A stretch of 64,000 bases of DNA. Source: Zygnema cylindricum (taxonomy: Eukaryota > Streptophyta > Zygnematophyceae > Zygnematales > Zygnemataceae). Below the pieces are notes generated by a model. The model did not search any database. It saw only the letters and a list, made by a program, of their open reading frames with translations, and was not told the DNA's origin. Shown here in pieces: positions 1 through 9,447 of the stretch. How positions within the stretch are numbered: position 1 is the first letter of the stretch; the number at the start of each line of letters is the position of its first letter. The translations under genes and the position numbers were made by a program. The stretch is from assembly GCA_037447655.1 (NCBI GenBank), contig JBBHKE010001062.1, positions 42,131 through 106,130 on the forward strand. Direction: 5' to 3'.

Positions 1-17
1 CCTGTACCGACCGTAAC

Positions 18-494
18 TTAAGATTCAAGAAGGGAAGTTCCATTCCCTTCTCTTAAGGCGTACGCCGGAAGCAATGCCAGCCATGTCCGGGGCCGTCGAG
101 ATTCAAGAAGGGAAGAAAAGTTTCTTCCCTTCTCCCGAAGCCAAGCCGGAGCGCAATGCCAACTAGTCCGGGGCCTTAAGATTCAAAAAGGGAAGTTCCA
201 TTCCCTTCTCTTAAGGCGTACGCCGGAAGCAATGCCAGCCATGTCCGGGGCCGTCGAGATTCAAGAAGGGAAGAAAAGTTTCTTCCCTTCTCCCGAAGCC
301 AAGCCGAAGCGCAATGCCAACTAGTCCGGGGCCTTAAGATTCAAGAAGGGAAGTTCCGTTCCCTTCTCTTAAGGCGTACGCCGGAAGCAATGCCAGCCAT
401 GTCCGGGGCCGTCGAGATTCAAGAAGGGAAGAAAAGTTTCTTCCCTTCTCCCGAAGCCAAGACGGAACATAATGCCAACTAGTCCGGGGCCATA
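18..494 (-). repeat. rDNA spacer, 158-bp subrepeats (copy 1, 3 units)
   Basis: Three tandem units with an exact 158-bp spacing (unit starts at 18, 176 and 334). Each unit is a dimer of two related ~79-bp halves, and each half contains an inverted repeat: GAAGGGAA/TTCCCTTC in the first half and the longer GAAGGGAAGAAA/TTTCTTCCCTTC in the second. The array matches the one at 2405-3665. Because the 25S fragments lie on the minus strand, this is spacer downstream of 25S and upstream of the next transcription unit. It is cut by the window start. Subrepeats of this kind often act as spacer promoters, enhancers or terminators, but that role is inferred. Confidence 0.85.
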
Positions 495-747
495 GGTTAC
501 GAAGAGGGAAAGTGATGGGGGGACGTGCACCTTTATACCGGAAAAGCCCGGATCCCAAAAAGGGACGTTGGGGCAAACGCCTACAATCGTTGGTGCACAC
601 GCTTTCCTCGCTTGGGGCAAACGCTTTCCAAGCTTGGGGCAAACGCTTATACATCACTTTTTTTTTCCCTTCTCCCTTCCTCCCACACCTTATGAAAAAG
701 GGCAAATGTGCGTCGGACCGCAAATTGACACGTCAAAAAAAAGATAG
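495..747 (-). other. rDNA spacer single-copy block (copy 1)
   Basis: A ~250-bp block separating the 158-bp and 49-bp arrays. It contains three or four short repeats of TTGGGGCAAACGC (about 565-650) and a pyrimidine run. A nearly identical block occupies 3665-3918, so it is part of the spacer unit rather than a gene; the short open frames across it occur in both copies without recognisable domains. Confidence 0.75.
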
Positions 748-1312
748 AACACTTAGCCAAAATTTCGAAGTTTTCAACTCGGCGTACACGAGTTCCGGTA
801 CTTAGCCAAAATTTCGAAGTTTTCAACTCGGCGTACACGAGTTCCGGTACTTAGCCAAAATTTCGAAGTTTTCAACTCGGCGTACACGAGTTCCAACCCT
901 TAGCCAAATTTTCGAAGCTTTTCAACTCGGCGTACACGAGTTCAGGTACTTAGCCAAAATTTCGAAGTTTTCAACTCGGCGTACACGAGTTCCGGTACTT
1001 AGCCAAAATTTCGAAGTTTTCAACTCGGCGTACACGAGTTCCAGTACTTAGCCAAAATTTCGAAGTTTTTCAACTCGGCGTACACGAGTTCCAACCCTTA
1101 GCCAAAATTTCGAAGTTTTTCAACTCGGCGTACACGAGTTCCGGTTCTTAGCCAAATTTTCGAAGTTTTCAACTCGGCGTACACGAGTTCCGGTACTTAG
1201 CCAAAATTTCGAATTTTTCAACTCGGCGTACACGAGTTCCGGTACTTAGCCAAAATCTCGAAGTTTTCAACTCGGCGTTCACGGATTCCGGTACTTAGCC
1301 AAAATTTCTAAG
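748..1312 (-). repeat. rDNA spacer, 49-bp tandem array (copy 1, first block)
   Basis: About twelve units with a 49-bp period (for example starts at 752, 801 and 850). The unit runs CTTAGCCAAAATTTCGAAG, then TTTTCAACTCGG, then CGTACACGAGTT. It contains the inverted repeat AACTCG/CGAGTT and the palindrome TTCGAA. Variation is mostly point change plus one-base length change in T runs. The corresponding array at 3919-5066 is about twice as long, showing unit-number variation between spacers. Confidence 0.9.
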
Positions 1313-1600
1313 TTTTGCGGTTTGGGTTTTTTAAGCCCCCATTGTCCAAATTCACGGGTTTGGGTACTAAGCCCAAATTCCAAATTTCGGGGTTTGGGTT
1401 TTTTAAGCCCCCAATATCGAAAGTCACGGGTTTGGGTATTAAGCCCAAATTCCAAATTTCGGGGTTTGGGTTTTTTAAGCCCCCTATATCGAAATTCACG
1501 GGTTTGGGTATCAAGCCCAAATCCCACATTCTCGGGTTTGGGTGTTAAGCCTAATTAGGAGATTATCTGGTTTTGGGTAACAAGCCTAAGTTTCGAAACT
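1313..1600 (-). repeat. rDNA spacer, 72-bp repeats (copy 1)
   Basis: Three units with starts at about 1319, 1391 and 1463, plus a decayed tail to about 1600. Each has two halves built on a GGTTTGGGT...AAGCCC core, which gives the inverted repeat TTTGGG/CCCAAA. The block is flanked on both sides by 49-bp repeats and is matched by 5067-5345. Confidence 0.85.
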
Positions 1601-2165
1601 CACGGATTCCGGTACTTAGCCAAAATTTCGAAGTTTTCAACTCGGCGTACACGAGTTCCAACCCTTAGCCAAAATTTCGAAGTTTTTCAACTCGACGTAC
1701 ACGAGTTCCAACCCTTAGCCAAATTTTCGAAGCTTTTCAACTCGGCGTACACGAGTTCCGGTACTTAGCCAAAATTTCGAAGTTTTCAACTCGGCGTACA
1801 CGAGTTCCAACCCTTAGCCAAAATTTCGAAGTTTTCAACTCGGCGTACACGAATTCCGACCCTTAGCCAAAATTTCGAAGTTTTCAACTCGACGTACACG
1901 AGTTCCAACCCTTAGCCAAATTTTCGAAGTTTTTAACTCGGCGTACACGGATTCCGATACTTAGCCAAAATTTCGAAGTTTTTCAACTCGGCGTACACGA
2001 GTTCCGGTACTTAGCCAAAATTTCGAAGTTTTCAACTCGGCGTACACGGATTCCGGTACTTAGCCAAATTTCGGGGTGTTTCAAACGGCGCGTACATGGG
2101 TTTCAACACTTAGCCAAATTTCGATGGGTTCCTGGCAACGGTGCGCACACGGATTCCGGTTGTTA
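1601..2165 (-). repeat. rDNA spacer, 49-bp tandem array (copy 1, second block)
   Basis: Around eleven more 49-bp units of the same family as 748-1312, increasingly diverged toward 2165 (that is, toward the 25S fragment). The equivalent stretch in the other spacer (5346-5700) is shorter and more diverged. Confidence 0.85.
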
Positions 2166-2200
2166 CACTCAGGCAAAAACCACGGGTTTTTCTTATGTGG

Positions 2201-2280
2201 GTTTGTTTCGTTTTAGAACGAAACAAACCTCCTACGGAGGAGGAGAGTGAGAAAAAGTAATGATTTTGTTCTGAACAAAA
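2201..2280 (-). other. Hairpins just downstream of the 25S fragment (copy 1)
   Basis: Three inverted repeats in 80 bp: 2201-2228 (12-bp stem GTTTGTTTCGTT/AACGAAACAAAC, 4-base loop), about 2229-2244 (CCTCC/GGAGG) and 2264-2280 (TTTTGTTC/GAACAAAA). On the minus strand they follow the 25S 3' end directly. A hairpin in the same place but with different stem sequence follows the longer 25S copy. In yeast, a stem-loop in this position is the RNase III (Rnt1) 3'-ETS site; that role here is inference. Confidence 0.6.
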
Positions 2281-2282
2281 CT

Positions 2283-2385
2283 TTCTTTGGGAAGAAAAGG
2301 CTTCATCTTTACTTGAGCCACGAGGCTACAGAATTGAACAATACATCGTCCCGATTTAAGTCATCTACAAAGGATTCATCTCCAA
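2283..2385 (-). rRNA. Short degenerate 25S rRNA 3'-end fragment
   Basis: About 100 bp homologous to the last 100 bp of the 25S copy at 6001-6100, alignable through blocks such as ATTTAAGT, CAAAGGATT and ATCTCC, but with many substitutions. It lies between two spacer copies, as expected for the junction of two tandem rDNA units from which the rest of the 25S has been deleted. Not a functional rRNA. Confidence 0.75.
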
Positions 2386-2404
2386 GGAAGGGATAGTCCA
2401 ACGC

Positions 2405-3665
2405 CTTAGGATTCAAAAAGGGAAGTTTTAATTCCCTTCTCTTAAGACGTACGCCGGAAGCAATGCCAGCCATGTCCGGGGCTGTCGAGATTCAAGAAGG
2501 GAAGATTCTTCCCTTCTCCCGAAGCCAAGCCGGAGCGCAATGCCAACTAGTCCGGGGCCTTAAGATTCAAGAAGGGAAGTTCCATTCCCTTCTCTTAAGG
2601 CGTACGCCGGAAGCAATGCCAGCCATGTCCGGGGCTGTCGAGATTCAAGAAGGGAAGAAAAGTTTCTTCCCTTCTCCCGAAGCCAAGCCGGAGCGCAATG
2701 CCAACTAGTCCGGGGCCTTAAGATTCAAGAAGGGAAGTTCCATTCCCTTCTCTTAAGGCGTACGCCGGAAGCAATGCCAGCCATGTCCGGGGCCGTCGAG
2801 ATTCAAGAAGGGAAGAAAAGTTTCTTCCCTTCTCCCGAAGCCAAGCCGGAGCGCAATGCCAACTAGTCCGGGGCCTTAAGATTCAAGAAGGGAAGTTCCA
2901 TTCCCTTCTCTTAAGACGTACGCCGGAAGCAATGCCAGCCATGTCCGGGGCTGTCGAGATTCAAGAAGGGAAGAAAAGTTTCTTCCCTTCTCCCGAAGCC
3001 AAGCCGGAGCGCAATGCCAACTAGTCCGGGGCCTTAAGATTCAAGAAGGGAAGTTCCATTCCCTTCTCTTAAGGCGTACGCCGGAAGCAATGCCAGCCAT
3101 GTCCGGGGCCGTCGAGATTCAAGAAGGGAAGAAAAGTTTCTTCCCTTCTCCCGAAGCCAAGCCGGAGCGCAATGCCAACTAGTCCGGGGCCTTAAGATTC
3201 AAAAAGGGAAGTTCCATTCCCTTCTCTTAAGGCGTACGCCGGAAGCAATGCCAGCCATGTCCGGGGCCGTCGAGATTCAAGAAGGGAAGAAAAGTTTCTT
3301 CCCTTCTCCCGAAGCCAAGCCGGAGCGCAATGCCAACTAGTCCGGGGCCTTAAGATTCAAAAAGGGAAGTTCCATTCCCTTCTCTTAAGGCGTACGCCGG
3401 AAGCAATGCCAGCCATGTCCGGGGCCGTCGAGATTCAAGAAGGGAAGAAAAGTTTCTTCCCTTCTCCCGAAGCCAAGCCGAAGCGCAATGCCAACTAGTC
3501 CGGGGCCTTAAGATTCAAGAAGGGAAGTTCCGTTCCCTTCTCTTAAGGCGTACGCCGGAAGCAATGCCAGCCATGTCCGGGCCGTCGAGATTCAAGAAGG
3601 GAAGAAAAGTTTCTTCCCTTCTCCCGAAGCCAAGACGGAACATAATGCCAACTAGTCCGGGGCCA
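2405..3665 (-). repeat. rDNA spacer, 158-bp subrepeats (copy 2, 8 units)
   Basis: Eight tandem units starting at about 2405, 2560, 2718, 2876, 3034, 3192, 3350 and 3508. All are 158 bp except the first (155 bp), which lacks part of the longer inverted repeat. Units are nearly identical to each other and to 18-494, indicating recent homogenisation. The dimer structure with two hairpin-forming halves is the same as in copy 1. Confidence 0.9.
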
Positions 3666-3918
3666 TAGGTTACGAAGAGGGAAAGTGATGGGGGGACGTG
3701 CACCTTTATACCGGAAAAGCCCGGATCCCAAAAAGGGACGTTGGGGCAAACGCCTACAATCGTTGGTGCACACGCTTTCCTCGCTTGGGGCAAACGCTTT
3801 CCAAGCTTGGGGCAAACGCTTATACATCACTTTTTTTTTCCCTTCTCCCTTCCTCCCACACCTTATGAAAAAGGGCAAAGTCGGACCGCAAATTGACACG
3901 TCAAAAAAAAGATAGAAC
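3666..3918 (-). other. rDNA spacer single-copy block (copy 2)
   Basis: Near-identical to 495-747 apart from a few small indels (for example a short deletion near 3879 after the AAAAAGGGCAAA motif). The order 158-bp array, this block, 49-bp array is the same as in copy 1, which confirms two spacer units in direct orientation. Confidence 0.75.
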
Positions 3919-5066
3919 ACTTAGCCAAAATTTCGAAGTTTTCAACTCGGCGTACACGAGTTCCGGTACTTAGCCAAAATTTCGAAGTTTTCAACTCGGC
4001 GTACACGGATCCCGGTACTTAGCCAAAATTTCGAAGTTTTCAACTCGGCGTACACGAGTTCCAACCCTTAGCCAAAATTTCGAAGTTTTTCAACTCGGCG
4101 TACACGAGTTCCGGTACTTAGCCAAAATCTCGAAGTTTTCAACTCGGCGTACACGAGTTCCGGCCCTTAGCCAAAATCTCGAAGTTTTCAACTCGGCGTA
4201 CACGAGTTCCGGTACTTAGCCAAAATTTGGAAGTTTTCAACTCGGCGTACACGGATTCCGGTACTTAGCCAAAATCTCGAAGTTTTCAACTCGGCGTACA
4301 CGGATTCCGGTACTTAGCCAAAATCTCGAAGTTTTTCAACTCGGTGTACACGGATTCTGGTACTTAGCCAAAATTTCGAAGTTTTCAACTCGGCGTACAC
4401 GAGTTTCGGTACTTAGCCAAAATTTGGAAGTTTTCAACTCGGCGTACACGGATTCCGGTACTTAGCCAAAATTTGGAAGTTTTCAACTCGGCGTACACGG
4501 ATTCCGATACTTAGCCAAAATTTCGAAGTTTTCAACTCGGCGTACACGAGTTCCAACCCTTAGCCAAAATTTGGAAGTTTTCAACTCGGCGTACACGAGT
4601 TCCGGTACTTAGCCAAAATCTCGAAGTTTCAACTCGGCGTACACGGATTCCGGTACTTAGCCAAAATTTCAAAGTTTTCAACTCGGCGTACACGAGTTCC
4701 AACCCTTAGCCAAAATTTCAAAGTTTTCAACTCGGCGTACACGAGTTCCGGCACTTAGCCAAAATTTGGAAGTTTTCAACTCGGCGTACACGGGTTCCGG
4801 TACTTAGCCAAAATTTCGAAGTTTTCAACTCGGCGTACACGAGTTCCGGTACTTAGCCAAAATTTCGAAGTTTTCAACTCGGCGTACACGAGTTCCGGTA
4901 CTTAGCCAAAATCTCGAAGTTTTCAACTCGGCGTACACGACTTCCGGTACTTAGCCAAAATCTCGAAGTTTTCAACTCGGCGTACACGGGTTCCGGTACT
5001 TAGCCAAAATTTCGAAGTTTTCAACTCGGCGTACACGAGTTCCGGTACTTAGCCAAAATCTCGAAG
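3919..5066 (-). repeat. rDNA spacer, 49-bp tandem array (copy 2, first block)
   Basis: About 23 units of the 49-bp family, roughly twice the number in the matching block at 748-1312. Sub-variants alternate (TTTCGAAG, TTTGGAAG or TCTCGAAG; CGAGTTCC or CGGATTCC), suggesting amplification of multi-unit blocks. Confidence 0.9.
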
Positions 5067-5345
5067 TTTTGGGGTTTGGGTTTTTTAAGCCCCCATTGTC
5101 CAAATTCACGGGTTTGGGTACTAAGCCCAATTTCCAAATTTCGGGGTTTGGGTTTTTTAAGCCCCCAATATCGAAAGTCACGGGTTTGGGTATTAAGCCC
5201 AAATTTCCAAATTTCGGGGTTTGGGTTTTTTAAGCCCCCAATATCGAAATTCACGGGTTTGGGTATCAAGCTCGAATCCCACATTCTCGGGTTTGGGTGT
5301 TAAGCCTAATTAGGAGATTATCTGGTTTTGGGTAACAAGCCTAAG
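5067..5345 (-). repeat. rDNA spacer, 72-bp repeats (copy 2)
   Basis: Three ~72-bp units equivalent to 1313-1600, in the same order and with the same tail. No gene. Confidence 0.85.
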
Positions 5346-5700
5346 TTTCGAAACTCACGGGTTCCCGTACTCAGCCAAATTTGGAAGTTTTTCAACTCGG
5401 CGTACACGGATTCCGGTACTTAGCCAAAATTTTGAAGCTTTTTAACTCGGCGTACACGGATCCTGGTACTTAGCCAAAATTTGGAAGCTTTTCAACTCGG
5501 CGTACACGGATTCCGGTACTTAGCCAAATTTTCGAAGCTTTTTCACTCGGCGTACACGGATCCCGGTACTTAGCCAAATTTACCAAGCGTTCTAACTTGG
5601 CGTACACGGATCCCGGTACTTAGCCAAATTTACCAAGCGTTCTAACTCGGCGTACACGGATCCCGGTACTTGGCCAAAATTTCGAGGTCTTGGGTCCCGG
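5346..5700 (-). repeat. rDNA spacer, diverged 49-bp repeats (copy 2, second block)
   Basis: About seven diverged units of the 49-bp family (variants with TACCAAGCGTTCTAAC near 5581-5660). This is the array end closest to the 25S gene. Confidence 0.75.
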
Positions 5701-6000
5701 TACTTGGCCATTTCGTTTGTTAAGGGCATGGCCCCCGCCTGCGGCGGGGGTGGTGATCCCCACTGTGCGAAGAGGTGGACATTTTTCGAGGCGACCTCAA
5801 TGCCCCACTTTCCACTTCGCGTGAAGTATGTCGTCTCATCCCTTCCGAGGCCTCGACTTTGAATCTCACGGATGAGATCCTTACCGCCGCGAAACCATTA
5901 CGTTTCTCCCCCACTAGAGAGGGGGGTATGGGGTAGGTGGTGTGAAAGGGGGGCGGGGGGGGGGGGGGGGAGGGGGGGGGGTTGTTCCGAAACGGAACAA
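5701..6000 (-). other. 25S 3'-flanking spacer with hairpins and a G tract
   Basis: The 300 bp immediately downstream of 25S on the minus strand. It contains a perfect 8-bp hairpin at 5732-5750 (CCCCCGCC-TGC-GGCGGGGG), a run of almost pure G on the plus strand at about 5947-5981, and a hairpin at 5982-6000 (TTGTTCCG-AAA-CGGAACAA) directly abutting the 25S end. Position suggests 3'-ETS processing and Pol I termination signals. The structure is visible; the function is inferred. Confidence 0.6.
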
Positions 6001-6364
6001 ATCTTTGGAACAAAAGGCTGAATCTCAGTAGATCGTAGCAGCAAGGCTACTCTGCTACTTACAATACCTCGTTCCGATTTAAGTCGTCTGCAAAGGATTT
6101 ATCTCCCCAAACATTGGGAATTGGCTAAGACAAAATCTCGACGTATGCTCTTGGAGACGCACGAGGCGGCTCTATTTTTAGTCGGGAAACATCCGGGGAG
6201 GTAAAAAGTGTCGCTTCTAGCATGGATTCTGACTTAGAGGCGTTCAGTCATAATCCTACACATGGTAGCTTCGCGCCACTGGCTTTTCAGCCAAGCGCAA
6301 TCAATTATGTGAATCAACGGTTCCTCGCGTACTAAGTTGAATTACTATTGCGACACCGGTTCAT

Positions 6365-6419
<55 letters not shown>

Positions 6420-6454
6420 ATTGGTGGGTGAACAATCCAACACTTGGTGAATTC

Positions 6455-6499
<45 letters not shown>

Positions 6500-6522
6500 A
6501 ACGTCGCTATGAACGCTTGGCT

Positions 6523-6565
<43 letters not shown>

Positions 6566-6722
6566 AGCTTGAAATTCCCAAAAACTAAAGGATCGATAGG
6601 CCCTGCTTTCACAGTTTGTATTCGTACTAAAAATCAAAATCAAATGAGCTTTTACCCTTTTGTTCCACACAAGATTTCTGTTCTCGTTGAGCTCATCTTA
6701 TGACACCTGCGTTATCTTTTAA
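6001..6722 (-). rRNA. 25S rRNA 3' portion, truncated and probably a pseudogene
   Basis: Read on the minus strand, this is the last ~720 nt of nuclear large-subunit rRNA. It begins near the GATAACGCAGGTGTC block, passes through AAAAGTTACCACAGGG and the peptidyl-transferase region (GTTCACCCACC, GGGAACGTGAGCTGG), and ends close to GAGATTCAGCC. Upstream 25S is missing: at 6719-6723 it switches into the leader of Copia element A. Conserved sites are changed. The sarcin-ricin loop reads AGTACGCGAGGAA, where functional rRNAs have GAGA (change at 6327), and the usually invariant GAAAGCGTGG reads GAAAGCAGGG. These changes argue against function. Confidence 0.9.
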
Positions 6723-7810
6723 AGATTGGTACCCTATTCGGTGGGCCCATAACCTGAAACTCTGAGACCTCCATAAGTCCTCAGAGTGGACAGCTTCCAA
6801 GAAGCCTCTAGGATAATCCTGACCCCTTTGTGTTTCAGCAAAAACAATTGCCTCCCCGGCAGACAAAAACTCTGACCACCTGCACCCTTGTGAAGGCAAG
6901 ACTCCCCTGAGTCTGTAGCAAAAAGAATCTCTGAATTTGCTCCCCTGAGCAGTAAGTTATGGAGTGTCAAAGTTAACCTTTTGTACAGAAGCTCTCTGGG
7001 AGAGAGGGTCCTATCTCCTAATTTTTCTAAGTCATATCTCTCTCACAGACTCTATCTATTGATGTACGGAACCAATCAAGATACAGTTCCGTACGCAAAA
7101 GTACAGCTGTCGGTGTACTTTATGTACGAACATTGTACGACATGGCCTAAATGTCGACACATGTCATATTTGGATTCGATGCCATAATCTCCGGAGATTC
7201 CGCGATCCAACGTAATTTTGCCACGTGTCATCCGATGTGGCGATGGCCACAAACCGACGAAATCTTCTTCCGCAATCTCGGCGCTAATTCCGGCCGTCCG
7301 ATTAAATTCGGATTTAATGTAGCCGTAATAAATACATACGCGGTATTCGTTTCACTTACAAAATAAATGCGCGGTATTGATTTCTTGTTCGTACCAGAAT
7401 CCGTACTTTATATATTACCGGATCTATGTATCCCGTAATCTATTACAGTTAAATGATTTAACGTACGTATACATATTTAAATAAATATCAAACTATATAC
7501 TACGTAACACTAATGCTAGACTTAACGGCTAAGGCTACCGGCTACTAAATGTCTGCCGGCCAGTAGGTACAAGGATCAAATCCTGTGGCCGGCATAATCT
7601 TTTATATAAATAAACCCCTAACTAATTTAAATTTCCCGTAAACCTTTGGATAGCCTAGGTAGCCATGGCTCTAGCTCCCCCTCCAATTTCTCAGTGACTG
7701 CGACAAGTTTGAGAGTTTGGAGAGAGAAGTTAGAGGTAGACTGCCTCGGCTTCTTTCTATATTTCTATTTAGACCTAGAAAATACTAAAAATGGACCATT
7801 AATTTCTACA
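6723..7810 (-). mobile_element. Copia element A: LTR, primer site and 30 bp of leader
   Basis: A minus-strand LTR of 1056 bp (6755-7810, TG...CA on the minus strand), followed by a primer site GGTGGGCCCATAACC at 6740-6754 and about 15 bp of leader, then the 25S junction. The LTR shares the family's start, the GAGCCATGG block, the GTAC cluster (about 7070-7145), the 'GATTCTTTTTGC' box with its hairpin, and a tRNA-like module at 7517-7594. Its left boundary with coding sequence of element B at 7810/7811 shows that A inserted into B. The rest of A is absent. Confidence 0.85.
7517..7594 (+). other. tRNA-like module in LTR A
   Basis: Antisense to the element. A perfect outer stem TGCCGGCC...GGCCGGCA (7553-7594) encloses a T-arm-like hairpin, with a 7-base ATCAAAT loop where tRNAs have TTCRANT. 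Upstream, AACGGCTAAGGC resembles a D-arm/A-box. It is not a standard tRNA: T54 is A, and the cloverleaf is incomplete. Confidence 0.5.
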
Positions 7811-9447
7811 ACCACTACAATCATTCATCATTTCATTATCCCCAAACTGAATGCCTTCTACTACCCCAAGCTTTTTCATTTCCCTCAACCTATCAAAATG
7901 CACATGCCCCAATCGTTTATGCCAAATCATCAACTTAGGAACACCAACATAGTAAGCGTTCTTCTTTTCATTACTCAGGTTAAGCCTAAACATTCCTTGG
8001 CTACCCTTATCTGCCGTGAAATAAACTTCATCCCCATACTTAGCTGTAAAGACTCCCTTTCTAGTGAAGGTATCAAACTCTTTGTCATCTAACACAGACG
8101 TAGAGACAAGATTTTTACTAAGTTGAGGATTGTAGAGTACATCTGAAAATGTGAGTATAGAAGTCTTACCCTCTACTACGACTTTCAGATCTACTGATCC
8201 AACTAGATCTGTAGTAACCACTCTCCCATCCCCATACTCTATTTCTACAGTAGGGATTTTCCTTAGCTTAGTGAAGAGGTTTTTGTCAGGACACATATGC
8301 ATAGATGCACGTGAGTCGATGATCCATCCTTCTTGTGGAGCTTCCCGAATTGCTCCAAGGGCACACTTCTGTCTCCGAGGGATCTCCTTCTCCTCCAAAC
8401 TCTCGTCAAGAAAAAGCTCCCCATCCTCCTCAAAGGACTCGTCCTCGGTCTCTCCTGTCACCTTTGTGACCAAAAGTGCTTTTTTCTTCCCTTCGGAAGA
8501 ACCTCCTCCATGGTTCTCTTGGAGCCTCAACCCCGATATCTTGACACAATCCGCAAAAAAGTGTCCCGGCTTTTTGCAAAAATGACATAGGCCCTTTGGG
8601 GGCCTCGGTCCTCAAGGCTGAACTCTTTCTCCTTTGTATGGTTTTTTCAGGTCCGGTTTCCTCCTGTCCCCTCCGATGGATAGAGCTTGAACGCTCTTTC
8701 CTCCTCTCCTGATTTCAATCGTGTTCTCCTGCACAAGTATCATGCGGACCACTGTATTCCATTTCCATAAACTATCAGTCATTTCGTGTACTCTGTACAC
8801 TATATTCTGATACCCATTGGGTAACCTCATGATAAGAGTGTTAACCTTAGTCTTCATTGTACCTATCCATCCGGCACTTTCAATCTCCATATATAAACAA
8901 GAAAGATCATTACAGTAGTCTAACATCTTTCCCTCTTTGTAAGTATAATTTCCCAACTTTTGTCTGCCAGCTGGAGCTCCTGAATTTTACCAGCTCTATA
9001 TATCTCTATGAAACTCACCCACAACTCCTTTGCCTTGTAAACGTGAAGGTGAGGAGTTGCCAAAGCTTGTGTGAGGTGTCTCAAAATGAAGTTCTTCGCA
9101 GCCATGTTGGTGTCTTCCCACATTTGAGTATCGATCTCCACGGTCTTCACTATCGCCGCTCCGAGTCTCGTGGGAATAGGAGCAATAGGAGTAAGAGGTT
9201 TCTCCTTTACTTTCCCCTTTTCAGACACAGTGCTGTCCCCATCATCTGCCTCCTCTGCTGCAGCAGATGTTGCTACAAAAAACCTTATTCCACCAAATCT
9301 CGGTGGTGTTCCCTGAGGTGGATGTTTCACTTGTCCACTAACAATACCCCAATATCGTTTTTCATATAAAGCTCCTACATCATGGCTTCCCAATAGATAA
9401 ACCCTAATCCATTGAAGATGGGCACCCTAGAGGGTGGGCCCATAACA
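7811..9447 (-). pseudogene. Copia element B gag-protease-preintegrase fragment
   Basis: Minus-strand Copia polyprotein remnant in several frames. Gag (from the AUG in the primer site, 9443) begins MGPPSRVPIFNG, then loses one base near the YWEAMM segment and continues to about 8920. The next piece (8956-8612) is the Gag central domain. From 8530 to 7811 come a protease with the site mutated to D-S-R-A-S (family D-S-G-A), then the GAG-pre-integrase HHCC segment (H...RLGH...DCSGC), where it is cut by LTR A. It is a relative of D and F but clearly older: only moderate similarity, with multiple frame lesions. Confidence 0.85.

Noticed and set aside
2405-3665. CRISPR-like regular array
   Set aside because: The whole 158-bp unit is repeated with no unique spacers, and it lies in nuclear rDNA spacer.
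369-5303. Open frames of 60-130 codons across the rDNA spacer on both strands
   Set aside because: They coincide with tandem repeats whose period keeps a frame open, occur in both spacer copies, and have no domain.
6715-6730. R2-type LINE insertion as the cause of 25S truncation
   Set aside because: The break is well downstream of the R2 target site, and the adjoining sequence is a Copia leader, not a LINE 3' end.
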